DNA from: an uncultured Bacteroidia bacterium
GTDB taxonomy: Bacteria > Bacteroidota > Bacteroidia > Bacteroidales > UBA932
Assembly: GCA_902789445.1 (NCBI GenBank)
Contig: CADAOB010000001.1
Location: 124,001 to 188,000 of the forward strand
Direction of reading: 5' to 3'
Length of the DNA: 64,000 nt
The position numbers were made by a program, and so were the translations under genes. A model generated the notes under the pieces. It worked only from the letters and a program-made list of their open reading frames with translations, made no database searches and was not told the origin of the DNA. Below are positions 53,151 to 62,598 of the stretch, piece by piece (position 1 is the stretch's first letter; the number at the start of each line of letters is the position of its first letter).

Positions 53151-54784
53151 CCGTCCGCTGGAACCGCTGGTATCGCCGTTACATCGCCTTTGTGCAGAAA
53201 TGGCGCTGGGCCGCCATCGTCCTCGTGGTCCTGGCCTTCGGCCTCCCGTTCGGCCAGTTGCCGGACACGGTGATGAAAGACCCGCTCCGCCGTACGCTCG
53301 ACAAGGCCCTTGGCGGCAGCATCGGCCTCTTCCTGCGCCAGGGCAATAGCAACTTCTATCGCGATACGGAGCGCCCCTCGCTTTATATCCGCGCTTCGCT
53401 GCCCGATGGCTGCACCACGGCCCAGCTCAACGAGGTGGTGCTCGCCATGGAGAACTACCTCGCGCAGTTCGAAGAGATAGAGAGCTTCCGTACTTCCGTC
53501 ACCAGCCACAGCAACGCTTCCATCGTGGTCAATTTCAGGCCGGGAGTAGAGAAGACATCATTTCCCGTGGAACTCAAGGGCCGCGTGATGGCCAAGGCCG
53601 CCGATCTGGGCGGGGCCAACTGGAGTGTCTACGGCGTCACGGGCCAAAGCTTCAACAACAATGTCAACGCAGCCTTTTACAAGGGCCAGCGCATTGTTGT
53701 CCAAGGCTACAACTACGACGACCTCTACCGCTATTGCCAGTCTTCCGTAGAAAGGCTGTCCCGCAATCCGCGCGTCAGCGAGCCGGACGTCTATGGCGAA
53801 GTGTGGTGGGGCAGGGCCTTGTCCTCTGATGAGTATTTTCTGGCCTGGGACGCCGACGCCCTTGCCGTCCGCGGCCTTTCCCGCACGGAGGCTTATGCCG
53901 CCCTGCGTGACCCGCTTTTCAGCGCCCGGGTGGGAACCGTCAACGCGGGTGATGAACTTCGAAATGTTGATCTGGTGTCAGACCGCCGGGAATCTTTCGA
54001 CGTGTGGAACCTGAGGAACGAATATCTGGATGTCGCCGGCCGTCCCTTGCGCTTTGCCGACATCGGCTCCATCGAACGCCGTCACAGCGGCAACGACATC
54101 CATCGCCAGGATCATCAGTACGCCTTGACCGTCGCCTGGGATTTCATCGGCAATCAGACGTTGGCAGAAACAGTCATTGATGAAGAAGTGGTCAGGCTCA
54201 ACAGTGAAGTCCTTCCCGTCGGCTACCGTGCCGAGAAAGCCCGGTATAGTTGGAATGAGGATAAGGGGAAAAACGTCTTGCTCCTCCTTTTGGTTGTATT
54301 CATTATCTACTTTATCTGTGCCATCCTTTTTGAATCGCTGCTCCTGCCGCTGTCCATCATCGGCCTGATCCCCGTATCCTTCATCGGCTGCTTCCTCATC
54401 TTCGCCGTCACCTGCAGCCCCTTCGACCAGGGCGGCTTCGCTGCGCTGGTAATGCTTGCCGGCCTTGTCGTCAACGCCGGCATCTACATCGTCCAGGAAT
54501 GGCGGCTGCAGGACCCGCAGCGTCGCTCATTCGTCAAGGCCTTCAATCACAAGATCGTTCCGACCTTGCTGACCATCCTCTCTACCGCCCTCGGTCTCAT
54601 CCCCTTCCTCCTCGACGGACCCGACGAAGTCTTCTGGTACGCCTTCGCCCTCGGCACCATCGGTGGCCTGGCCTTCTCCCTCATCGCGCTAATCTTCTTT
54701 CTTCCTGCATGGATGTCGGGAAGTGGTAGCCTAAAGCTGAAGAAAAAAACAGTTGAAACATATGGAGGAAAGCAAAAATCTTAA
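53151..54784 (+). pseudogene. RND efflux transporter, C-terminal half only
   Basis: About 540 codons: from WNRWYRRYIAFVQKWRW (the start of TM7) through the second periplasmic part (DVYGEVWWGRALSSDEYF) to the last helices (ESLLLPLSIIGLIPVSFIG, FDQGGFAALVMLAGLVVNAGIYIVQEW). The first ~480 residues, with TM1-6, are missing; a deletion joins the end of the MFP gene to this half. No usable start exists except internal codons such as the GTG at 53192. The half protein cannot form a working pump. Confidence 0.85.
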
Positions 54785-54898
54785 ATGACTGGAGAATACA
54801 ACAATAATCATTAACAGAATGTGACGCTTCTTTATTTCTCTGATTGGCACTTTTGCAGTGCACACAATAAATGAGATACCCATTCTACTAAAAGTATG

Positions 54899-54930
54899 TT
54901 TGGGAATTCGGAAACATTTGGATATTTTTG
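54899..54930 (+). promoter_or_regulatory. Promoter of the AIPR gene
   Basis: -33 TTTG at 54899-54902, a 20-bp spacer and -7 TATTTTTG at 54923-54930, 27 bp before the ATG at 54958. The gap 54785-54898 holds nothing else that I recognise. Confidence 0.7.
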
Positions 54931-54957
54931 TAATAACAGTAAAAACAACGATTTGAT

Positions 54958-56730
54958 ATGGATATAGTAACGAAATCTCAGTTTGAACAGTTTAAGAATC
55001 AATTCTCTTTAAGTGCGTTAAGTGATAGTGATGCGTTCGAACTATTTGTCATTTATTGTGTGGTTTCACGTTATGTAAAGAGTGATACCGTTAGCAAAGA
55101 CCTAATAAACGAACTGAATGTCGGCAATGGGAATGATTGGGGGATAGATGGAGCAATCCTTGTTGTTAACGGGAGAATTGTTACTTCAGCACAGGAGATT
55201 GATGATCTTCTTACGGCGAACAATAGTTTGCATGTACATATTCTTTTAGTTCAAGCTAAAACCTCGGAATCATTTGACATCGGAAATTTAGGTAAGACAC
55301 TTGATGGTGCTGAGTATCTTATAAAGGATATTCTTGGAGAGACAACATTACCTAGTTGTAACGAAGACTTAACCGAATTCCGTTATTTGCTTAAACATGT
55401 TTATTCAAAGAGTGCCGATTTTTCGGATAACAAGAATCCGCGCCTTTCTATTTTCTACGCGACTTGTGGGACAGTTAATGAAAACGCTGATTTTACCTCA
55501 CGAATTGCTAAAACTAAAGAATTTCTCCTTTCTTCTGACCTACTCAATCTTGAAGGAGTAGAGTGCAATCTGTTAGGAAAAAAAGAGATTATTCAACTGT
55601 ATAAGGAAACGAAGGAACAATTGAAGGCGGATATAAAGGTTGAACAAAAAATCACATTACCTGACGTCCCGAACATTACTGAGAGTTATTTATGCTTCGT
55701 AAAATTCGCTGAGTTTAAAAAACTGATTGTTGATGAACAAGGAGAAATAAGGGAGAGTGTTTTTAATGACAATATACGCGCTTATCAAGGAGATAATGCC
55801 GTTAATAAGGCGATGTCAAAGTCGTTACTCGAAGGAAATCTTAACCTCTTTACCTCAATGAATAATGGGATTACGCTTATTGCAAAGTCCATGCGCCCCA
55901 CGGGGATGAATATTCATTTGTCTGATTATCAAATTGTAAACGGCTGCCAGACAAGCAATGTCCTATATAATAACATGCATCTGGTCGACATTGATGATCT
56001 CCAGCTAATAGTAAAATTAATATCTTCAGAAGACAAGGTTATTCAGACAAATATCATTGTGGGTAATAATAGTCAAACCGAAGTGAAGCGAGAACAACTC
56101 GTATCATTACTTGAGTCCCAAAAGGCTATTGAGGACTTTTTTATTGCTCAAAACAAATATGAAAAACTATACTATGAACGCCGCTCAAAGCAGTACAAAA
56201 ATGGAGATGGGCAGATTCCTCAATATAGGATAGTAACTATTCCATTCTTAATTAAGGCTTTTGTCTCGATGGTTCTAGCAGAACCAGATAAGGTTGGAGG
56301 GTATTATGGAAGTATCGTCGAAGAGTTTGATAAGAATGGACAAAAGGTTTTTTCTCCCCATACCAATCCTGCACTATATTATACAAGCGCACTGGCATGT
56401 TTTAGAATGACAGAATGTTTTACTGATTATTTGATAGATCGCAAGTACAAAAAAGTAAAATATCATCTTTTGCTTGCATTTCGTTTGATGTGTGAAAAGT
56501 ACTCACTACCTGATTTCAATAGCCATAGAATTGAAGATTATTGTGATCATCTTTGCATGATTCTTAGTGATAAGCAACGCTATACAAAGTGGTTTAACGC
56601 ATCTACGAAACTTGTGGACAGTGCATTAAAACGATCTCCTGTTGATAGTGATAGGAGCTCATCTGATTTTACAAAAAGATTAAAAGAACTGGCTAGAGAG
56701 ATTAATGAATATAACAAGAAGAATAAGTAA
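54958..56730 (+). CDS. AIPR family (abortive phage infection-like) protein
   Basis: 590 residues. The AIPR domain (PF10592) is recognisable from about residue 245: SVFNDNIRAYQGDNAVNKAMSKSLL, NLNLFTSMNNGITLIAKSM and SDYQIVNGCQTSNVLYNN. The N-terminal part (ELNVGNGNDWGIDGAILVVNG, then VHILLVQAKTSESFD) fits a PD-(D/E)xK-type restriction-endonuclease-like fold, with the D...QAK motif. Family members act in phage defence by abortive infection in some systems. AT-rich and single, it starts from its own promoter and has no methylase nearby. Confidence 0.85.
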   Translation: MDIVTKSQFEQFKNQFSLSALSDSDAFELFVIYCVVSRYVKSDTVSKDLINELNVGNGNDWGIDGAILVVNGRIVTSAQEIDDLLTANNSLHVHILLVQAKTSESFDIGNLGKTLDGAEYLIKDILGETTLPSCNEDLTEFRYLLKHVYSKSADFSDNKNPRLSIFYATCGTVNENADFTSRIAKTKEFLLSSDLLNLEGVECNLLGKKEIIQLYKETKEQLKADIKVEQKITLPDVPNITESYLCFVKFAEFKKLIVDEQGEIRESVFNDNIRAYQGDNAVNKAMSKSLLEGNLNLFTSMNNGITLIAKSMRPTGMNIHLSDYQIVNGCQTSNVLYNNMHLVDIDDLQLIVKLISSEDKVIQTNIIVGNNSQTEVKREQLVSLLESQKAIEDFFIAQNKYEKLYYERRSKQYKNGDGQIPQYRIVTIPFLIKAFVSMVLAEPDKVGGYYGSIVEEFDKNGQKVFSPHTNPALYYTSALACFRMTECFTDYLIDRKYKKVKYHLLLAFRLMCEKYSLPDFNSHRIEDYCDHLCMILSDKQRYTKWFNASTKLVDSALKRSPVDSDRSSSDFTKRLKELAREINEYNKKNK

Positions 56731-57406
56731 AATAGAAATAGTGGCAATCCTTATCGGTCGATTTAAAGACTGCTGTTTCCGGATTATTCCTCAGCGCAAT
56801 TAACCCTTTTCATGGCTTTGCGGCAAGTGAAGAGAGAGTAGAAGGTGGCGCTTGCATAAGTATCGTCGCTTATCTACCTCCTCGACCGGGTGTCGCGGTT
56901 GTGAGATCCAAATTGGATGCGCAAGTTTACCGGACCGCTTGCGGTTGGCGAACTTGCACATTTGTCATGCCTCTAAAACATGAGGGAAGAAAGATTAAGG
57001 ACTAGTCGTCTTTGCCCCGATTTATTAGGGCATCGTACAATTTCTGACGCCAGAAACTTTTTGATTTGATATCGTCTCCGAAGAGTTCCTCGACGCTTCG
57101 CAATTACTCTGTAACGAATAACTTTGAATTGGCAGCTGGAAGCCCCCCCCCCCTGAGTGAGACATGCCCAGATAGAGAATTACATCTATTCTATAGTCTT
57201 TTATATATTCTGAAGACACTGGTGGAAATGCGCCCTTATTGCTTTCGGCCATTGATGTTTTAATGAAGATAGTAAGGTTTGATAGCTTTGAAAGAAAGTC
57301 GCCATATTATACTCCAGAATGGTTTAGTATTTGTGTCTCTCTTTTCCAAAATTGAGATTTTCCTGATATGTGTTTTGCATTACTTAGATATGGTCGTATA
57401 GTATGT
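56731..57406. other. Degenerate AT-mixed intergenic region
   Basis: No intact gene. Contents: a hairpin GCAAGTT...AACTTGC near 56921-56958; a minus-strand coding trace reading VEELFGDDIKSKSFWRQKLY (about 57020-57090) followed by a normal-looking stop, interrupted upstream by a TAA; and a run of 11 C at 57143-57153. These look like remnants of a replaced gene. I do not recognise the family. Confidence 0.5.
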
Positions 57407-58057
57407 ATGAATATTGATAAGAATTCTTTTCTTGATTTTAGGACAGATGACGATGCCGCAAAAAAGTGGGGCGAAAGAGTGTACGGTGAATGGGCTAAAC
57501 ACTATACCTCTTACATAAAGAATGTCCAGAGGAGAGGCGCGTTTGCGGATTATTGGAGTACTCATGCCCCATTATCATACTATTGTGGCAGTGCATATTA
57601 CAATGCAAACGAGTATTTCCGCACAAATGGAACCGGAAATGATTATTTCGATAGTCTAAATACAGAAATCAATGGAATTATCGCATCTGCTCCGAGAATC
57701 CCTGACAATATTGTTGTATATAGAGCGTTAGGAAGAATAGACTTCTGGGACTTCAAGAAATTGAATGATTCACATTTTCCATTCGTGGAACCAGGACCTA
57801 TGAGCACGAGTTTGACAACATCCATTTTAACAAGGAAACAAGAGGATCCAGACTTTTCTGCTTACCGTTTCGCATTGAAAATTTATGTCCCCAAAGGGGC
57901 AATGGCAATATTTGTTGACGAGGTCGCGAAAAATATTGAAAGTCTAAACCGAGGGGAAATCGAACTTCTCTTTCCCTCACGTTCAAAACTATATATGATG
58001 TCATATCCGTATAAGCAGTTCGGCAAAACCGTAATCAATTGCCTTTTAGCTTTGTAA
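57407..58057 (+). CDS. Probable ADP-ribosyltransferase (exotoxin-type ART fold)
   Basis: 216 residues from the ATG at 57407 (MNIDKNSFLDFRTDDDAAKKW); an earlier start at 57368 is less likely. The R-S-E signature of the arginine-specific ART group is present in order: Arg in NIVVYRALGRID, STS in PGPMSTSLTTS and the E-x-E motif in RGEIELLFPSRSKLY. Residues 1-100 are a helical extension with no signal peptide, so it acts in the cytoplasm or is injected. Possible effector or toxin of a defence or conflict system; no immunity gene is identified. AT-rich, isolated between remnant DNA. Confidence 0.75.
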   Translation: MNIDKNSFLDFRTDDDAAKKWGERVYGEWAKHYTSYIKNVQRRGAFADYWSTHAPLSYYCGSAYYNANEYFRTNGTGNDYFDSLNTEINGIIASAPRIPDNIVVYRALGRIDFWDFKKLNDSHFPFVEPGPMSTSLTTSILTRKQEDPDFSAYRFALKIYVPKGAMAIFVDEVAKNIESLNRGEIELLFPSRSKLYMMSYPYKQFGKTVINCLLAL

Positions 58058-58295
58058 ACAGGTTATGTAGAGCCATAAATATGTTTGGGACCTTTCAACG
58101 ATAACCATCAATAATTGCTGCCTCGTATTGACAATAAAGTCGTGCTGACGGACAGCTCATGACCCAGACAAACCCAAAGAATCCTGGCCGCACTTGACAG
58201 AACAGGAAATACTTTAAGAGACAGCCGAATCCTATTGTTAATTTGACTTTTAGTAAGTACCTTTGTGATAAAGATAGACTTAGTATTAGATCACT
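58058..58295. other. Non-coding gap with a promoter and a gene remnant
   Basis: A plus-strand trace reading QRILAALDRTGNTLRDSRIL (about 58160-58235), without start, is a small remnant. The gap also contains a full promoter: -33 TTG at 58235-58237, 20-bp spacer, -7 TACCTTTG at 58258-58265, which serves the membrane protein gene at 58296. Confidence 0.55.
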
Positions 58296-59294
58296 ATGGT
58301 TAAATACGGCAATATGTCTCGAAAAAAAGTTAACAGCAAAAGCGTACTTAGGAACTTTTTCTTATTCATTACTTCTGTATGTACGATTTTCAGTTTCTTT
58401 TATATTATTCTTGGCAATGACAAATGGACTGAATTTGTGGCTTATTATTTTGTAATCTCATTTGCCATTTTTTTGTTGATAGTCATCACGCTATTGGGAA
58501 TGTTCTTGTTCAAGCTTGAACCAGGAATAAAAGATGGCCGTTATCTATTACTTATTATTCCATCGGTTTTCTTTCTTGGAAGTGGATACCTATATTTCAA
58601 GGAATATAATCCTGCTAATAAGTGGGGCTTGATTTTTCTAACGGTAGGCTTGGCTATTACAGTGATTACCATTGTTTTGACCTTGTTTTCTTGGAGTACG
58701 AGAACTTTCACTTCTAGTGAAGATAAGGATTTCATTGTTAACAGGATTTCCAGTAAACTTGTGCGATTAGGAGATAATAAGTATGAATTCGATTTATATA
58801 AGGACATCCAATCACGAGTTCCAGTATTAACGGTGATAGATACAAGGTTTAAGTGGACAGGTGACAAAGTTGATTCGAATATGGTTAAAGTGACATCTGT
58901 CACACACGATACGGAGAGAATAAGAGTAGATGATGAGGGGTATGATACAATAAAGTTGCTTTTTAAGTCACCACTTTATTATAAGCAGGCTTTCACTTGT
59001 CATTACAAATTGACTAACCTTACCGACAAAGTAACTCCCGCGGAACAGTATCTTTCTCAAATGGTAAAGAGCAACGAGACAATCTCACTCATAAGTTTCG
59101 ATGTGGTTTTAAAGGATGTAAGTGCAAATTATAATAAAGAGGCTGTACTGCAAAAGAAAAAGGAAACAGCACCTTCTGGAGCAAAATACCAAGAGATTGA
59201 CAAAGTCCCCTTTGATGTCGATTCTAAGTCCTATCATTGCGATTTGCCGAATCCTGATTCCGGATATGATTATCGACTCTATTGGGGAGAGTAA
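58296..59294 (+). CDS. Four-helix membrane protein of unknown function
   Basis: 332 residues (start at 58296 or at the ATG at 58314). Four transmembrane segments in the first 140 residues (FFLFITSVCTIFSFFYIIL, FVISFAIFLLIVITLLGMF, LLLIIPSVFFLGSGYLYF, LIFLTVGLAITVITIVLTLF) then a ~190-residue soluble domain (SSKLVRLGDNKYEFDLY...). I recognise no family. It may be a membrane partner of the ADP-ribosyltransferase or AIPR protein, but only proximity suggests it. Confidence 0.65.
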   Translation: MVKYGNMSRKKVNSKSVLRNFFLFITSVCTIFSFFYIILGNDKWTEFVAYYFVISFAIFLLIVITLLGMFLFKLEPGIKDGRYLLLIIPSVFFLGSGYLYFKEYNPANKWGLIFLTVGLAITVITIVLTLFSWSTRTFTSSEDKDFIVNRISSKLVRLGDNKYEFDLYKDIQSRVPVLTVIDTRFKWTGDKVDSNMVKVTSVTHDTERIRVDDEGYDTIKLLFKSPLYYKQAFTCHYKLTNLTDKVTPAEQYLSQMVKSNETISLISFDVVLKDVSANYNKEAVLQKKKETAPSGAKYQEIDKVPFDVDSKSYHCDLPNPDSGYDYRLYWGE

Positions 59295-59627
59295 TCAGAG
59301 ACTTATTATAACTTATTGGCATATTATTTGTCAATATTCTTGTGCATCAAATAAAAATTAGTACATTTGCACTCACTAGTATAAAAGTTAGACGTATTAT
59401 GGGCGATCCTGGCTAACAAACGCACAAAAGACCATAATGGCAAAGGAAGTAGCTTCCCCATTATTTCAGCAAGGTTATTGCACTCCCTTTTAGGGCCGAT
59501 TATTGCAATACACCCCATCCCTAATTTTATAGATATTTTGGGAGAAGGGGTGTTTTGTTGTAGTGTAATAGTAGCGAGATAAAGGGCCAAATAGTACCAT
59601 TTTAGTACCAAACGCCGAAATCATAAT
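59295..59627. other. Intergenic region between the island and tRNA-Asp
   Basis: No gene. A hairpin with arms ATAATGG and CCATTAT plus GGAAG/CTTCC lies at about 59431-59465, and an imperfect stem (ACACCCC...GGGGTGT) at about 59512-59564 could terminate the membrane protein gene. The base composition changes back to the core type near the tRNA. Confidence 0.5.
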
Positions 59628-59660
59628 AAAAAAGATGCCCTACAGCGTCTGTAGAGCATC
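59628..59660 (-). terminator. Terminator of the tRNA-Asp gene
   Basis: Minus-strand GATGCTCTACAG pairs with CTGTAGGGCATC around a 3-base loop, ending in a run of T. Confidence 0.8.
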
Positions 59661-59666
59661 CTTAAG

Positions 59667-59740
59667 CGGTGCGGACGAGACTCGAACTCGCGACCTCCGG
59701 CGTGACAGGCCGGCATTCTAACCAGCTGAACTACCGCACC
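59667..59740 (-). tRNA. tRNA-Asp (GTC)
   Basis: 74 bases on the minus strand: acceptor GGTGCGG with CCGCACC (one discriminator base), D arm, anticodon stem CCGGC-CTGTCAC-GCCGG with GTC at the loop centre, and a TTCGAGTC T arm. It reads Asp codons. The AT-rich island begins on its 3' side (lower coordinates), a usual integration position, but I see no duplicated att half. Confidence 0.95.
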
Positions 59741-59867
59741 TAATTTACTGGGGCTCTGCCCCAAACCCCACCGCTTCGACCTGCTATCTCGCAGGCTCTC
59801 CCTCACGGTCTCCGCTAGCGGCTGATGCCGCGGGATCCCATCGAGGGGTTTTCTTCGATTGGGATTG
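59741..59867 (-). promoter_or_regulatory. Hairpin-rich leader between promoter and tRNA-Asp
   Basis: The tRNA is preceded by about 127 transcribed bases with at least four potential hairpins on the minus strand: ATCGAAG...CTCGAT (near 59840-59860), GCGGC-ATCA-GCCGC, CCTGC-GAGATA-GCAGG and GGGGC-AGA-GCCCC. Together they may be a processed structured RNA or only a leader to be cut by RNase P. Confidence 0.5.
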
Positions 59868-59898
59868 CAAAGATAGAGAGTTTTTTTGAGTGTGCAAA
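59868..59898 (-). promoter_or_regulatory. Promoter of the tRNA-Asp transcript
   Basis: Minus strand: -33 TTTG at 59895-59898 and -7 TATCTTTG at 59868-59875, with a 19-bp spacer. Confidence 0.7.
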
Positions 59899-59915
59899 AA
59901 AAATCGATAAAATTT

Positions 59916-59953
59916 TTCACCAGGGGGCTGCTTCAGAGCAGCCCCCTGGTGAA
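59916..59953 (-). terminator. 16-bp perfect hairpin after cydB
   Basis: TTCACCAGGGGGCTGC pairs with its complement around a 6-base loop, 2 bp after the cydB stop on the minus strand. There is no long T tract, only a later AT-rich stretch. It probably terminates or stabilises the cydAB transcript. Confidence 0.7.
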
Positions 59954-59955
59954 AT

Positions 59956-61095
59956 TCAGTATTTGTGCGGCGTGCCAGTGATTTCGCCGGGCGTGATCTT
60001 CTTGCGGTCCATCTGGTGCCAGGCGTAGGCGATGTAGGCCACGACGAAGGGGATCAGCAGCGAGACCCAGAACATCACCTGGAGCGTGAAGCGGCTCGAG
60101 GAACTGTTGCGGATGGTAAGGGAACTCTGGAGGTCGGTGCAGGAAGGATAGTAGGCCGTCCCGTTGAAGCCGGCCACGAAAAAGACCGCCATGACGACGA
60201 GTACCGTCCCGATGCCGGCGGGCCAGATGCCCTTCAGCGATTTCGAGAACGCGCCCTGATACAGGCCCAGCAGCACGAGCACCACGCCCGTCAGGAACAG
60301 GACCAGTACAGCGGGCATCTGCAGGAAATTATGCAGGTATTTGTATCTTTCCAGCGAGACCACGCCTGCCCCGTCTACGGCATAACCCTCCCGCAGCAGC
60401 AGGATGGCGAGCCAGCCCAGGAAGCAGGCGAGGAAGGGGAGTGCGTTCAACTTGATGCTGCGGCGCATCTGGCCGCACACGGTCGCATCCTCCACGTTGT
60501 TGAGGATGTAGAGCGCGCCGAGGATGGCCGTTAGGAACAGCAGCGAAAGACCGAGCAGGACGGCGTGGAACTGCCCGACCGCTTCCAGCCCGTGCCAGCC
60601 GTTGCCCCAGGTGCTGATGACCGGGGCGGCGGAGTCGGTGATGGCTACCTTGTTGACGGTGAAATCGCTTCCGGTGAAGAAGGTGCCGACGGTTGTACCG
60701 ATCAGGAAGGGTGCGAGGAAACCGTTGACCATTAGGAAGACACGGAAGGCCTGGCTGCCGATGAGGTTCTCCTTCTTGTTCTGGAACTCATAGGATACGG
60801 CCTGGAACACGAACGTGACCAGGATCAGGACCCAGACCCAGTAGGCGCCGCCGAAACTGGTGCTGTAGAAGAGCGGGAAGGAAGCGAAGAACGCGCCGCC
60901 GAAGGTGACCAGCGTCGTGAAAGTCAGTTCCCATTTGCGGCCGGTCGAGTTGAGGATCATCCGTTTCTGGAGATCGGAGAGTTTCCGGTTGCCGAGGTGG
61001 AGGTTGGCTCCCTGGACGAACATCAGGAAAACCAGCAGACCGCCCAGCAGGGCGATAAGGAACCACCAGTAGTTTTGTAAGAAGGTATAGGACAT
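59956..61095 (-). CDS. cydB: Cytochrome bd ubiquinol oxidase subunit II
   Basis: 379 residues with eight or nine hydrophobic helices. The N-terminus YTFLQNYWWFLIALLGGLLVFLMFVQGANLHLG and the C-terminus FVVAYIAYAWHQMDRKKIT fit CydB. With CydA it forms the quinol oxidase that reduces O2 at low tension, letting an anaerobe scavenge oxygen. Starts 4 bp after cydA. Confidence 0.95.
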   Translation of the reverse strand: MSYTFLQNYWWFLIALLGGLLVFLMFVQGANLHLGNRKLSDLQKRMILNSTGRKWELTFTTLVTFGGAFFASFPLFYSTSFGGAYWVWVLILVTFVFQAVSYEFQNKKENLIGSQAFRVFLMVNGFLAPFLIGTTVGTFFTGSDFTVNKVAITDSAAPVISTWGNGWHGLEAVGQFHAVLLGLSLLFLTAILGALYILNNVEDATVCGQMRRSIKLNALPFLACFLGWLAILLLREGYAVDGAGVVSLERYKYLHNFLQMPAVLVLFLTGVVLVLLGLYQGAFSKSLKGIWPAGIGTVLVVMAVFFVAGFNGTAYYPSCTDLQSSLTIRNSSSSRFTLQVMFWVSLLIPFVVAYIAYAWHQMDRKKITPGEITGTPHKY

Positions 61096-61099
61096 AGTT

Positions 61100-62587
61100 T
61101 TATTCGTTTTCGGTTTCAGGGCCCTTCCGGATAGCGCCGATCATGATGCGGATTTCGATAGCCAGGAAGAGGGTGAAGATGGCCAGGAAGAGGAAGAAGG
61201 TGGTCTTGACCGCGCCGGCGCTCAGACTGGAGATGGCCACGTTCACGGGCAGCAGGCCCTGGATGGTCCAGGGCTGGCGCCCCACTTCCGCCACGACCCA
61301 GCCGGACTGGCCGCAGATATAGACGAGCGGGATGCAGCACAAGGCGGCAATCAGCAGCCACTTCTTGTCGGAGAGCCGGTCTTTCCAGGCAAGCCAGCCG
61401 AGCACCAGCATCTCGAGCAGCAGGAGCATGCCCAGGCCGATCATGAAACGGAATGCCCAGAATACGACGCCGACGGGCGGAACCACGTCTTCCGGCTTTT
61501 CGAGATGCCCGTAGCCCATATACTGCACGTTTTCGTCCAGAATGGCACGGGCGGCGGCCGCGGCTTCGGGCTCGCTGTCCTTCAGCGCCCGGTACTGCGC
61601 CAGGGCGTCGAGCGCCATCCGGCCGCGCTGCATCTTCTCGGCCACGGAGGGAATGACATTGCCCTCATTGTCGGTATATCCGTTAAGGATGTCGTTGATG
61701 CCCGGCACATAGCCGTCCAGGTCGTGTGTGGCCAGGATGGAGAGCATCCCGGGAATCTTGATGCCGGGCACGATGGTGAAGGCGGCGCGGCGCCCGCCGT
61801 CCTGCAGTCCTTCGGCCGCCGCTAGTTTCATCGGTTGGAATTCGGCGGCATGGATGCCGGAGGCGTCGCCCGAGAGCATCACGGCGCCGCTGCCGATGAT
61901 GCCGACGATGCTGCCGACCAGGATGCTGGCCTTGGCGAATTTCTGCTGCCGCTTCTTGAGCAGGTACCAGCAGCTAATGCCGACGACAAAGACGCCGCCC
62001 GTGACCCAGCCGCTCGTGATGGCGTGGAAGAACTTGCTGATTGCCACGGGATTCGAGACGACTTCCCAGAACGCCTGGGCGGACGCCATCTCGCTGCGGA
62101 CCGTGTCGGGATTGAAGGTGGTGCCCACCGGATTCTGCATCCAGCCGTTGGCCACCAGAATCCAGAAGGCCGAGATCGAAGCGCCGATGCCGGTCAGCCA
62201 GGTGGAGGCCAGGTGGAAGCGTTTGCTCACTCTCTCCCAGCCGAAGAACATCACGGCGAAGAAGGTGGCTTCCATGAAGAAAGCGAGGATTCCCTCAATA
62301 GCGAGGGGCGCGCCGAACATGTCGCCCACGAACCAGGAGTAGTTGCTCCAGTTCGTGCCGAACTCGAATTCCAGGATGATGCCCGTCGCGATGCCGACGG
62401 CGAAGTTGATGGCGAAGAGCTTCATCCAATACTGGGCGGTTTTTTTCCAGAATTCATCCTTCCGGATGACGTAGAGCGTTTCCATTACGGCCATCACCAG
62501 CGCTAGCCCGAGGGTGAGCGGCACGAAGAGCCAGTGGTACACGGCGGTCATCGCGAATTGGATCCGGGACCATACGATTACATCCAT
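61100..62587 (-). CDS. cydA: Cytochrome bd ubiquinol oxidase subunit I
   Basis: 495 residues from the ATG at 62587 (MDVIVWSRIQFAMTAVYHW); the frame also opens at a TTG at 62593. Heme ligands: His in VYHWLF (heme d/b595 ligand), His in FHAITSGWVTGG and Met in FRFMIGLGM (heme b558). The Q loop (about 250-320) is the short type. First helices and GWMQNPVG motif are intact. It is preceded by the DUF4492 gene (11 bp), typical of Bacteroidota cyd operons. Confidence 0.96.
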   Translation of the reverse strand: MDVIVWSRIQFAMTAVYHWLFVPLTLGLALVMAVMETLYVIRKDEFWKKTAQYWMKLFAINFAVGIATGIILEFEFGTNWSNYSWFVGDMFGAPLAIEGILAFFMEATFFAVMFFGWERVSKRFHLASTWLTGIGASISAFWILVANGWMQNPVGTTFNPDTVRSEMASAQAFWEVVSNPVAISKFFHAITSGWVTGGVFVVGISCWYLLKKRQQKFAKASILVGSIVGIIGSGAVMLSGDASGIHAAEFQPMKLAAAEGLQDGGRRAAFTIVPGIKIPGMLSILATHDLDGYVPGINDILNGYTDNEGNVIPSVAEKMQRGRMALDALAQYRALKDSEPEAAAAARAILDENVQYMGYGHLEKPEDVVPPVGVVFWAFRFMIGLGMLLLLEMLVLGWLAWKDRLSDKKWLLIAALCCIPLVYICGQSGWVVAEVGRQPWTIQGLLPVNVAISSLSAGAVKTTFFLFLAIFTLFLAIEIRIMIGAIRKGPETENE

Positions 62588-62598
62588 AGTCAAACAGA

